A model generated the notes under the pieces. It was not told the DNA's origin and did no database searches. It saw nothing but the letters and a program-made list of their open reading frames with translations. Positions 18,701-24,969 of a stretch of 24,969 bases of DNA are shown here, piece by piece (positions within the stretch are counted from its first letter, which is position 1; the number at the start of each line of letters is the position of its first letter). Made by a program: the position numbers and the translations under genes. This stretch comes from Labilibaculum sp. GTDB lineage: Bacteria; Bacteroidota; Bacteroidia; Bacteroidales; Marinifilaceae. The stretch covers positions 1-24,969 of the forward strand of contig JADGFH010000013.1 in assembly GCA_016743925.1 (NCBI GenBank). Reading direction: 5' to 3'.

Positions 18701-18814
18701 ACCAGGGATAGGTTCATTAAACGTGTCAGTAACTCGCCCTGTTATTGTCTTATTTTGAGCATTAAGGGTAAAGACTGACCAAACAAAGGTCAATAAGAAT
18801 AAAGTTTTTTTCAT
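15713..18814 (-). CDS. susC: SusC/RagA-family TonB-dependent outer-membrane transporter
   Basis: TonB-dependent oligosaccharide importer of the outer membrane, partner of the adjacent SusD. The domains in order are: signal peptide (about 1-19, cleavage before Q20); carboxypeptidase-regulatory-like domain starting KTITGRVTDTFNEPIPGVSI (about 22-95); TonB-box-like EEAVVVAFG (100-108); plug domain (about 115-225) with FFIRGVTSF, PLILIDGVES and SIMKDAAATALYGARGGNG; then a 22-strand beta-barrel ending NLGIQIGL. The length of 1033 residues is normal. The carboxypeptidase-like extension marks it as SusC rather than a siderophore receptor. I see no N-terminal anti-sigma-interacting (STN) domain, which agrees with control by the neighbouring HTCS instead of an ECF sigma factor. 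It is the first gene of the core operon, 890 bp downstream of the regulator gene. The likely control sites are in that spacer. Confidence 0.97.
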   Translation of the reverse strand: MKKTLFLLTFVWSVFTLNAQNKTITGRVTDTFNEPIPGVSIIIKGTTHGIATGVDGDYSIDATSRDTLQFSFIGMTTRLIPVANKNVLNVEMEADVNEIEEAVVVAFGKQKKSSVMASIETIKPSELKVSSSNLTTALAGRMSGLISYQRSGEPGADDASFFIRGVTSFSYASGPLILIDGVESNQRELGMMQPDDIESFSIMKDAAATALYGARGGNGVIMVTTKSGKEGKLKFNLRHEESWSMPTDMIELADPITYMKLNNEAALARDPFANRVYGLEKIENTEKGMNPYVYPATDWYNLLFNDKVRNSRTNLSVSGGSKKVKYYLAATFNEDNGNLKVDSRNNFNNNIKVKNYILRSNVDLSLTKTTKAVIRFTGQFRDYNGPLQGGNEMYNMVMRADPVAFPAYFNPEHIESERDHILFGNDRNANYLNPYAEMVKGYKEYTETKMKTQIELKQDLGFLTQGLKARFLFATDRYSFFDARRQYSPYYYNVQLGSYDKGADTFSLTAKNPETGTEWLDYQPSARNVNSSNYYEFVVNYTRQFAGRHDVSGMLVSTRRSFIEPGTNLVLSLPHKNIGYAGRFTYGLDDKYFVEMNFGLNGSERFSKKNRWGLFPSIGAGYLISNEDFWGGTLKKVFSSMKLKATYGLSGTDAIGSKSDRFFYLSNVNLVDSSRGYSWGEFGNVSSTGVTMIRYPNDKITWETSRKMNLGIEADIFEDFHLMADYYTEHRTDILMRRATIPVTMGLVQTPTTNVGEAKGYGVDLSLDYNHSWANGAWMSLRGNFTYAVSNFEYYEDVDRSKTPWLDKTGHSTSQTWGYVAERLFIDESDVNNSPIQTFSEYGPGDIKYRDINNDGKINFDDQAAIGHPTRPEIIYGFGFSCGYKGFDLSCFFQGLANESFFIDTYTMQPFVQNAGGKNALLEVIANDHWSESNPDSHAFWPKLTDRSLYNNQVTSTWWMRNGAFLRMKSLEIGYTLPEKITKRIGLKTTRFYATGTNLLTFSKFKMWDPEMAGNGFKYPIQKVYNLGIQIGL

Positions 18815-18990
18815 AGATTCACTGTATTAATTATATATTACACATTTAGCAACTCCAACATGAAATTACTATTCACAATATCTTATAGGTAATTAATTCG
18901 AATACATATCTCATGAAGAGTAATGCGATAAGATTATTTAAACCTAATAAATCGTCAAGTCAAGTAAATTCATAAATTTGACTAAATCAC

Positions 18991-19019
18991 AACACAAATC
19001 AGACAGTCGGATTTGTGTT
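18991..19019. promoter_or_regulatory. Perfect 10-bp inverted repeat, candidate operator upstream of susC
   Basis: AACACAAATC (18991-19000) and GATTTGTGTT (19010-19019) are exact reverse complements around a 9-base centre. After a small bulge the pairing can extend by three more bases (CAC/GTG). It lies about 177 bp upstream of the susC ATG. There is no T-tract on either side, so it is not an intrinsic terminator. Each arm contains GATTTGT in one orientation, and the same heptamer recurs twice nearby. A DNA-binding site for the AraC-type domain of the HTCS is plausible but unproven. A leader-RNA hairpin or part of a repeat element are alternatives. Confidence 0.5.
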
Positions 19020-19035
19020 AATTGTGGACTTATTC

Positions 19036-19077
19036 GTGCTATTTGATTTGTAATTAATATGATTGGACCAATAGCAC
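19036..19077. repeat. 8-bp inverted repeat with 26-bp spacer
   Basis: GTGCTATT (19036-19043) and AATAGCAC (19070-19077) are exact reverse complements. The enclosed segment contains the first 14-bp GATTTGTAATTAA-type direct repeat. The location between the neighbouring perfect inverted repeat and the second direct repeat makes a nested regulatory arrangement possible. A chance occurrence in AT-rich DNA cannot be excluded from this sequence alone. Confidence 0.4.
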
Positions 19078-19120
19078 ACTAAGAAAAATAAGGATTCGCA
19101 TATATGTGATTTGTAATTAA
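19044..19120. repeat. Two exact 14-bp direct repeats, 63 bp apart
   Basis: TGATTTGTAATTAA occurs at 19044-19057 and again at 19107-19120. The start-to-start distance of 63 bp is six helical turns, which would place both copies on the same face of the DNA. A diverged third copy, GATTTGTGTTAATT, begins at 19010 inside the right arm of the 10-bp inverted repeat. This could be a regulator-binding array for susC or a fragment of a dispersed intergenic repeat. Confidence 0.5.
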
Positions 19121-19309
19121 AGGGTAATTTTTATGCGCCATGCATTTTGGCTTTTTTTACTGCTTATGGATTAACGCTAAGCTTTGGTAAGACTAGGGAA
19201 TTTAGCTCCGAGAATTCTGGGTTGTTCGAAAATCGTTAGTTTGTATACTGTAGTTTAATAAGAGCATAATAAATTAGAATTAGTAATTTACTCTTAGAAT
19301 AACAGCTCC

Positions 19310-19374
19310 ATCTGCTACGTTAACCTTGGTTCGAAGATAGGTGAAACCTATGGGTGATATTAGGTACAGCAGAT
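19310..19374. other. 65-nt nested stem structure, possible structured RNA or inverted-repeat element
   Basis: Three nested, perfectly paired segments share one axis. ATCTGCT (19310-19316) pairs with AGCAGAT (19368-19374), ACCT (19323-19326) with AGGT (19362-19365), and ATAGGT (19337-19342) with ACCTAT (19346-19351) around a GAA loop. The large internal loop has ten bases on each side. The segment lies in the gene-free spacer and belongs to no recognised RNA family that I can name. It may be a folded transcript, part of a longer leader, or a remnant of a palindromic element. Confidence 0.35.
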
Positions 19375-19464
19375 TATAGAGTTAGAGCCAGAGAGTATTT
19401 AGGGAAAAACCCATTATTACGATTTTAGCCACTCAAAACGGAGCATCACCCGGCCACACTTAAA

Positions 19465-19526
19465 CTTAAGAAGGAGTGAACGGAAAATTAAAAAATACAC
19501 CAAGAGTTAATTCCTCCTCACTTAAG
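19465..19526. repeat. Imperfect long inverted repeat
   Basis: The segment at 19465-19480 (CTTAAGAAGGAGTGAA) can pair with 19511-19526 (TTCCTCCTCACTTAAG) over about 14 of 16 positions if two small bulges are allowed, with a 30-base loop. There is no T-tract beside it. It lies about 180 bp beyond the HTCS stop codon on the minus strand, too far to be its immediate terminator. It may be a remnant of a mobile-element end or an RNA hairpin. Confidence 0.3.
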
Positions 19527-19704
19527 ATGTAGCTATAATAAAATGCACATTATTAACGATAAGATAAACTATTATAAAATAGAGGGTGCCAATTCAAAGC
19601 AAAGGAGAAATAATCAATTAGTTTTTAACTACATTTGAAAAAAGAGTCAAACTTCGGTAAAGCCTGCCCCTAAGATTATCACTTACACGTATTGAAGTAT
19701 AGCG

Positions 19705-22700
19705 TCAAAGATCCTTTTGTCTATTAAAATCTTTAGGTAATACCCCATACTGTTTTTTAAAACATTTACTAAAATATGATCGATGTGAGAACCCAACTTT
19801 GTACATAACTTCAGAAACACCTAAAGATTTATCTTGAAGCAAACAAGCCGCTTTATTTAAACGTAATTTCCGTATATACTCAGACGCAGTTTGACCACAT
19901 TCCATTTTAATTTTACGATAAAGGTAAGTTGAATTAAGTCCCAAGATTTCACCTAGTTTCGTTACATTAAGCTCATGATCCTCCATCCGCTCTTCCACAA
20001 TTTTTTTCACATCTCTTAAAATTGATCTTTCCTGGTCACGCTTAGTATTAACATCTATATCTACTGAAATTTGATTAGACACAAAATGTTTGAAACAATT
20101 TCTTTGTTTAATAAGGTTTTTCGCGCATGATTTCAAGACGTCAATTGAAAAAGGTTTTTCTAAAAATTCATCAGCGCCAGAATCAAATCCCATTTTTCGA
20201 TTTTCATCCCCTCCTCGACCTGTAAGCAGTAAAACTGGAATATGACTTGTTCGAATATCTGACTTTATCATCCGACAAAGTTCAAATCCATCCATATGTG
20301 CCATCATCACATCTGCAATGATCAAATCGGGATCATACTTTTTAAGCTTTTTAAGACCTTCCAATCCATTTAATGCCACTTCAATATCAAATTCATCTTT
20401 AACATTCAATTTCAGAAAATCATGAAGATCTGAATCATCCTCAATATACAATATTTTGTTTTTTCTTTTAACACTTAAAATAGCTGGATTATTGATAGAT
20501 TTTGAATCTTCAGAAGAATTATACTCCTCTATTTGGGTTTGCTTTACTGAATCGAAATCAGAATTAATTGCAATTCTATTTACATCCATCGGTAGAAAGA
20601 TGGTAAAATCACTACCTTTTCCCTTTTTACTATCTAAAGTTATAAATCCATTATGTAGTTCAATATAGTCCTTTACTAAAGATAGTCCAATTCCATAACT
20701 TGGTTGATTTATAAAATTTACATTTTTTACATTATTATATCGCTCAAAGATAGCTTTATGAAAATTAGAATCTATACCTAAGCCAGTATCAATAACAGAT
20801 ATAGCCAGATATTCTACATTGGACTTACTTAAATATGGAGTTGAGCTATGTTTAAAAATACGTAAACTAATTTTTCCATTATCAGGTGTAAATTTAAACG
20901 CATTAGCTAATAAATTAAACAACACCTTCTCTACTTTTTCGATATCAAACCATAGCATCAATATTTCAAATTGACTTTGCATACAATAATCAATACATCT
21001 TGAAGCAGCATTACCATTAAAGAGTGCAAGCACATCATAACACAAATTAATAATGTCAAAATATTTCAACTTTAATTTTTCATTCCCTGATTCAATTCTT
21101 TTCGTGTCAAGAAGTTGTGTAACTAAACGATTAAGTCTATTCACATTTCGCTTTACGATTTGTAGATTTTGTAGTTTAAGACTATCCTTCTCTGAAGCAA
21201 TTATATAATCAATAGGACCACTAATTAAAGTTAATGGCGTTCTCAATTCATGCGATATATTTGTAAAGAATGTTGATTTAAGTTGTTCAACCTCTTCTAT
21301 CCTTTCTCTTTTCAACTCTTCGACGCAAATATTGTGCTTATATTTCACTCTTTCTCTAAGAATCAAAATAAAACCTCCAGTAATAAGAAGAATAACAAGT
21401 ATATATCCTGCCCTTGCCCAATCGGTCTTCCACCAGGGTAGAAGCACTTTAATTATTAAGGATTTTTCTACATTATTAGAAAATCCAAAAATATTTTCAA
21501 CCTTAATTTTAAAAGTATAGGTACCTGGTGATAATCTACTATAAGTAGCCGAATTCACACCTCCTTTAGCCAAATTCCAAATATCTTCATAACCTTCAAG
21601 CTGGTACAAATACGTTCCATTTTTTGCCATTTTGATTGATAGGGCAGAAAAATCGATCTTAAATGTGTTCTCATTATATAATAACTCCACAAAGCCAACC
21701 TCATTAAGATCTTTTGATAAAATTATTCTTTCTCTATAGAATTCCCCTATTTCAATTTTTTTTCCTAGCACAGTCATACCAGTTAACAAGACATCAGGAA
21801 CAGTCATGTCAATTTTGACTTTGTCGCTTTCGAATGAAACAAATCCATTAGTTCCACCAAAATAAATCCTCTCATCACTCCGCCCACAACTTCCTTGTGA
21901 ATAATTACTCATATGAGTTTCACTTACAGGTATCTTAATTATTCTACCACTATTTGAATAATAACAGAATAATTCATTCCAGGTAGTAAACCATATTTTC
22001 TCACCATCCACAATAAATCCATTAATCTCTCGTGGTAAGTCAGTGAGATGATTCACCTCTTTCTTTTTAATATTCCAATTATATATTCCACAGACACTTA
22101 CTGTCCACAAAATTGAATCGCCTTGCGCATGTATCTGCCAAGTGTATTCTGAGGGGAATTCCCCCTCCCAACCCTCATTATGGAAATCATAAACAGTACA
22201 AAATATGGGATCAAATAAATCAATTCCTTTATCTGTAGAAACCCATAGATCACCCTGATTATTAAATGATAAATCAAGAATAACATTAGACGAGAGAGAA
22301 CCTAATTGATCAGGATTGTGTCTATAATTAACAAACTCAATTTGATTTTGGTCATTTGTGATTACTTTATATAATCCCTCTTCATAAGTTCCAATCCAAA
22401 CATTACCACTCTCATCAAGGTCAATACAATAGAGGTAATTTGTGTGTAACCAATTTGACTTCTCCAAATCGGAATAATAGCTATACATTTGTTCTGTTCG
22501 TTGATTATAAACATTTAATCCTCCATCTGAGACAATCCATACCAAGCCATTTTTATCAACAACTACATCATTAATTTTGTTATGCAATAAATCTGGAGGC
22601 ATAAAACGCCTTACTTGATCATCACTTAAATTATATTTTATCAAACCTTCATCCGAAGCCAACCAATAATTCAAACTATCCTTGCAGAACTTCTTGACTG

Positions 22701-23805
22701 AGCCCATATCTCCAATTCCAATAGAAGATTTAAAAAATCGATTATGTAAAAAACCAGCTGAACTCAGAATAAAAAAATCAACTCCATTATTGGTTCCAAT
22801 CCATACTGTCCCTTTAGAATCAAAAAAAACAGTCCTTACAACATTATTCGCTATCGTTGATTTATTATCATATTCATGGATGAAATTCTCAAAATGTTTT
22901 AAATCTATTTTATATTTTACCAATCCATAATCTGTTCCTAACCAAAATTCATTATTATTAATAGGACAAATTGTTTTTATAATATCATTGGATAAATTAC
23001 CGTCATTCAAATTTCCACTCCCAGAAGAGTGATACATCATAAAATCATATGTATTTGTATTAAAAACGCCTAATCCCTCTTCTGTTCCAACCATTAAATT
23101 GAATTCTCCATTTTCTTCAAAAGGTGCTAGACTAAGAATAAAATTATTGTCCTTAGTACTTAAACTATCCTGAATATTGAAAAAATCAATTTTATTATTT
23201 ATTAGGTCAATACGATTTAACTTGTTGTAAGTTCCTGCCCAAATAATACCTTGTTCATCTTCGTAAAGACTACTTACTTCACTGTGACTTAAACACAAAT
23301 CGCCTTCCCCCTCAACAAACCAGTTGATAATGCCTTTCCCGTGTTGATATATGAATAATCCTTGCTTTGTACCTATTAAAATCTTTCCAGATCGCATTTC
23401 AATTAGTGAAGAACAAGATAAAACAGAACAATTCTTAGTGAGTATAGTTTTAGAAACTTTAGAAATCGGATCTAAAACATAAACATTTTGTGCAGTACCT
23501 ATCCAAATACATCCATTCTTATCTTCAACCAAAGCATTAATGCTGTTAAATAATTTTTCATTACCAATGGAGTCTCTATTCATTATTACACTTGTGGTAT
23601 GCCCATCAAAACACATTAAGGAATTGGCTCCTCCGATATATATATAACCCTTCGAATCTTCCAAAAAACATTGTATTGCACGATTGGTAATACCATTAGG
23701 TAAGTCTAATTTATTAAAATCTATTGCACACCCTAAAAAAGAATTAATAAATAACATCCACGAGAATCCGAATTTTAGACACACATCCCACCTAATTTTT
23801 TTCAT
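19705..23805 (-). CDS. Hybrid two-component system regulator (HTCS), PUL sensor
   Basis: One-piece sensor kinase and transcription activator that detects a glycan fragment in the periplasm and controls PUL genes. After an N-terminal signal or anchor (about 9-27) come repeated Reg_prop propeller blades (about 30-660) with motifs such as IWIGT, VWIGTNNG and LWVSTDKG. A Y_Y_Y domain follows (about 712-787) and then a membrane helix (about 799-816). The cytoplasmic part has HisKA with phospho-acceptor H852 in FFTNISHELRTP and a HATPase with N968, DTGLG (1006-1010) and GIGLSLV (1038-1044). A receiver domain carries D1165 and K1217, and an AraC-type helix-turn-helix lies at about 1260-1363. All key phosphotransfer residues are intact. 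The 1366-residue length is typical. It lies upstream of susC in the same orientation, separated by the 890-bp spacer, and its own upstream region borders a GH2 pseudogene. Confidence 0.97.
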   Translation of the reverse strand: MKKIRWDVCLKFGFSWMLFINSFLGCAIDFNKLDLPNGITNRAIQCFLEDSKGYIYIGGANSLMCFDGHTTSVIMNRDSIGNEKLFNSINALVEDKNGCIWIGTAQNVYVLDPISKVSKTILTKNCSVLSCSSLIEMRSGKILIGTKQGLFIYQHGKGIINWFVEGEGDLCLSHSEVSSLYEDEQGIIWAGTYNKLNRIDLINNKIDFFNIQDSLSTKDNNFILSLAPFEENGEFNLMVGTEEGLGVFNTNTYDFMMYHSSGSGNLNDGNLSNDIIKTICPINNNEFWLGTDYGLVKYKIDLKHFENFIHEYDNKSTIANNVVRTVFFDSKGTVWIGTNNGVDFFILSSAGFLHNRFFKSSIGIGDMGSVKKFCKDSLNYWLASDEGLIKYNLSDDQVRRFMPPDLLHNKINDVVVDKNGLVWIVSDGGLNVYNQRTEQMYSYYSDLEKSNWLHTNYLYCIDLDESGNVWIGTYEEGLYKVITNDQNQIEFVNYRHNPDQLGSLSSNVILDLSFNNQGDLWVSTDKGIDLFDPIFCTVYDFHNEGWEGEFPSEYTWQIHAQGDSILWTVSVCGIYNWNIKKKEVNHLTDLPREINGFIVDGEKIWFTTWNELFCYYSNSGRIIKIPVSETHMSNYSQGSCGRSDERIYFGGTNGFVSFESDKVKIDMTVPDVLLTGMTVLGKKIEIGEFYRERIILSKDLNEVGFVELLYNENTFKIDFSALSIKMAKNGTYLYQLEGYEDIWNLAKGGVNSATYSRLSPGTYTFKIKVENIFGFSNNVEKSLIIKVLLPWWKTDWARAGYILVILLITGGFILILRERVKYKHNICVEELKRERIEEVEQLKSTFFTNISHELRTPLTLISGPIDYIIASEKDSLKLQNLQIVKRNVNRLNRLVTQLLDTKRIESGNEKLKLKYFDIINLCYDVLALFNGNAASRCIDYCMQSQFEILMLWFDIEKVEKVLFNLLANAFKFTPDNGKISLRIFKHSSTPYLSKSNVEYLAISVIDTGLGIDSNFHKAIFERYNNVKNVNFINQPSYGIGLSLVKDYIELHNGFITLDSKKGKGSDFTIFLPMDVNRIAINSDFDSVKQTQIEEYNSSEDSKSINNPAILSVKRKNKILYIEDDSDLHDFLKLNVKDEFDIEVALNGLEGLKKLKKYDPDLIIADVMMAHMDGFELCRMIKSDIRTSHIPVLLLTGRGGDENRKMGFDSGADEFLEKPFSIDVLKSCAKNLIKQRNCFKHFVSNQISVDIDVNTKRDQERSILRDVKKIVEERMEDHELNVTKLGEILGLNSTYLYRKIKMECGQTASEYIRKLRLNKAACLLQDKSLGVSEVMYKVGFSHRSYFSKCFKKQYGVLPKDFNRQKDL

Positions 23806-23962
23806 CTAATTAAAATAAAAATTATAAATCCATTTTAACTTAACAGCTCAAGTTTCTCATATAAAAACAAAAGCTAAATCATCTTCAACAGTTCTATCCG
23901 TATCAGGGAATCACCTAGGAATAGTTGTGGATCAGAAAATAATAAATTCATCATTTAGATTA
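23806..23962. other. AT-rich leader upstream of the HTCS gene
   Basis: This 157-bp stretch separates the HTCS ATG from the last recognisable codons of the GH2 remnant. It should contain the HTCS promoter, but I do not see a clear TTTG plus TAnnTTTG pair. No convincing coding frame continues from the pseudogene into it. Confidence 0.4.
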
Positions 23963-24244
23963 TCATATACGATTTCCTGAACCACAATTTCTAGCACTTT
24001 CTACATGAGCTAACAATTCCAATCCATGAGGAAGATTAACCAAATCCCACCCCTTATCATCAAAATTAGATTGAAAAGCCCCCTCTATATCTCCTTTATA
24101 AAATCACCATCCTCCATTAAAATTGTACACTTTACGTGGACTTTCATCATTCAAATAAAAACCAGTTTTAGAATAATCCTGAGCAATACTTTGCAATAAC
24201 AGAGATAATATCCAAAACAAGAGCGCAAATTTTGTTTTAAGCAT
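23963..24244 (-). pseudogene. Decayed N-terminal fragment of a GH2 glycoside hydrolase
   Basis: Reading from an ATG at 24244, the frame encodes a good signal peptide (MLKTKFALLFWILSLLLQSIAQ) followed by DYSKTGFYLNDESPRKVYNF and then NGGW. It meets an in-frame TGA at codon 47 (24104-24106). Beyond the stop the same frame continues with FYKGDIEGAFQSNFDDKGWD and VNLPHGLELL. This is the start of the sugar-binding domain of many Bacteroidota GH2 enzymes, which usually reads NFNxGWRFxKGD. The stop therefore probably arose from an arginine codon (CGA to TGA). Similarity fades near 24000 and the frame ends in TGA at 23963-23965. The jelly-roll remainder, TIM barrel and active site are absent. The remnant belongs to a different GH2 subtype from the two intact LacZ-like genes. 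It shows that the PUL once held another GH2 between the FAD oxidoreductase and the regulator. Confidence 0.8.
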
Positions 24245-24440
24245 TACTTATTTTTTAAGTTATTTCAAGCCTAAAAAAAAATTATCTTTTTTATCTTTGA
24301 TATTATATTCTTCGTTTGAATATTTTTCGATAGTTATTAGAATCCTATTATCAAATTATTCCCCACAGAATTTTTCATTCAACTTTACATCGATCAAAAT
24401 AAGATTGAAATAATATGTTCGTGTGAAAAGATTATTTATT
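24245..24440. other. AT-rich intergenic region upstream of the GH2 remnant
   Basis: There are 196 bp between the FAD-oxidoreductase stop and the remnant's start codon. The stretch is strongly AT-rich with homopolymer runs. It may keep the old promoter of the lost GH2 gene. I see no gene, strong hairpin or repeat here. Confidence 0.4.
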
Positions 24441-24969
24441 TTATTCGTAAACTGCAATTTTTGTTATCGCTATCGGGATATGCATCATTTTCTTTTTGAA
24501 AACAAAACGTAACAGATTGGCCTCAATTGGCACTCTAAAATCAATTTCATTAATAGCCTGATAATTCCCACGTCTCTCAAACAACAAACGAGAATTTCCA
24601 TCATAAATTTGGTAATCTGAAACAACAAAAGGAATTTCTGATTCGGGATGTTCCATATGATTACATTCTAAAGAATGATCGAAATCAGGATCAAAAAATA
24701 TTTTTACTTTTCGGAGTTTAACATTCTTATCCCATTTCATTTCCAATGATGGCCTCTCATCATTTAAACTAGCTACCCAAGTATTTGTTGTACCATCTGG
24801 CAAAGGTCTAATTTCCTTATTTCGTATATTTTCATTTTTAAAAGCAGTAATTGGCGGATTTATTTCCAGTGCTAAATTTTTTCCTCCAGGACGTCTTTCT
24901 GGAGTCCAAAATTCAAATGAATCCAAACCAAATTCGGCTGGTGGTTCCTGTTTTCCGTAATTCGAAACG
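24441..24969 (-). CDS. C-terminal part of a probable FAD-dependent oxidoreductase, 5' end cut by window edge
   Basis: Only the last 176 or so codons are visible, and the frame is open to the window edge. The apparent start at 24926 is a TTG inside the coding frame, not a real start. The visible part reads FGLDSFEFWTPERRPGGKNL, then LEMKWDKNVKLRKVKIFFD, DFDHSLECNHMEHPE, VVSDYQIYDGNSRLLFERR and a beta-rich end. This resembles the C-terminal galactose-binding-like extension of FAD-dependent oxidoreductases (FAD_oxidored type) found in glycan-degradation loci. The FAD-binding N-terminus lies outside the window, so the enzymatic assignment rests on family resemblance of this tail. If correct it would oxidise a sugar or related metabolite. 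It lies upstream of the GH2 remnant in the same direction, suggesting the PUL extends to the right of the window. Confidence 0.65.
   Translation of the reverse strand, partial: VSNYGKQEPPAEFGLDSFEFWTPERRPGGKNLALEINPPITAFKNENIRNKEIRPLPDGTTNTWVASLNDERPSLEMKWDKNVKLRKVKIFFDPDFDHSLECNHMEHPESEIPFVVSDYQIYDGNSRLLFERRGNYQAINEIDFRVPIEANLLRFVFKKKMMHIPIAITKIAVYE

Larger units (their letters stand above)
18815..19704. other. 890-bp gene-free spacer between HTCS and susC
   Basis: No convincing protein gene is present on either strand. Only short open stretches occur, such as a 13-codon frame at 19133 on the plus strand. The part next to susC (18815-19130) is very AT-rich and carries the iterated GATTTGT motif and two inverted repeats listed separately, so it is the likely PUL control region. 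The part next to the HTCS (about 19130-19700) looks different, with foldable segments listed separately. It could be a degenerate mobile or repeat element or an unannotated RNA. I did not find a clean Bacteroidota promoter (TTTG spaced from TAnnTTTG) upstream of susC. Confidence 0.7.

Noticed and set aside
19136..19158. Possible plus-strand terminator (GCCA/TGGC followed by seven T)
   Set aside because: The stem is only 4 bp, and no plus-strand gene ends here.
19315..19345. tRNA-like T-arm sequence (GGTTCGA)
   Set aside because: The flanking bases do not form the required 5-bp T-stem, and no acceptor or anticodon arms are found around it.
18815..19704. CRISPR array or complete insertion sequence in the spacer
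   Set aside because: The repeats are only two exact copies without regular spacers, and no transposase frame or paired terminal repeats with target duplications can be seen.
24292..24299. Bacteroidota -7-like promoter box TATCTTTG on the plus strand
   Set aside because: No TTTG element at the right distance upstream and no plus-strand gene downstream, so it is probably chance in AT-rich DNA.

Overview
The window is AT-rich (about one third G+C, judged by eye). Every recognisable protein-coding gene is on the minus strand. It holds most of one polysaccharide utilisation locus (PUL) of a Bacteroidota bacterium. The evidence is a SusC/SusD pair, surface lipoproteins with DUF4959/DUF5126/DUF5000 and DUF4998/F5-8C architectures, and a one-piece hybrid two-component regulator (HTCS). 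The GH50-like enzyme together with LacZ-type GH2 enzymes and GH95 points to a marine member, for example Marinilabiliales, Prolixibacteraceae or Flavobacteriia. I cannot fix the genus.

Layout in the direction of transcription (right to left). 24969-24441: C-terminal part of an FAD-dependent oxidoreductase, cut by the window edge. 24244-23963: a decayed GH2 gene fragment with an in-frame stop. 23805-19705: HTCS sensor/regulator. 19704-18815: an 890-bp spacer with repeats and foldable segments, including the likely PUL control region. 18814-15713: susC. 15710-13809: susD. 13796-12600 and 12607-11495: two different surface glycan-binding lipoproteins, overlapping by 8 bp. About 11484-11444: a strong intrinsic terminator. 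11399-10467: GH43/GH32-like five-bladed propeller. 10437-7306: LacZ-type GH2. 7290-7257: a perfect 15-bp hairpin with a UUCG loop. 7244-5466: GH50-type (beta-agarase-like) enzyme. 5464-3116: GH95. 3057-1: a second LacZ-type GH2, cut by the window edge about 30 residues before its expected end.

Working model (inference): the two lipoproteins and SusD capture a galactan-type polysaccharide and SusC imports its oligosaccharides. The GH50-like enzyme attacks a beta-galactan backbone or its oligomers. GH95 removes alpha-L-fucosyl or alpha-L-galactosyl side groups. The propeller enzyme removes a further decoration, and the two GH2 enzymes remove beta-galactosyl residues. The HTCS periplasmic sensor would bind an oligosaccharide product and switch on susC and the genes behind it. 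No sulfatase or polysaccharide lyase is present here, so if the substrate is a sulfated algal galactan those genes lie outside the window.

The main points for a second look are: two near-perfect hairpins that divide the PUL into three blocks; an iterated GATTTGT motif with nested inverted repeats upstream of susC; a 65-nt nested stem structure and other unexplained sequence in the same spacer; the GH2 pseudogene beside the regulator; and an unusually short GH50-like enzyme.
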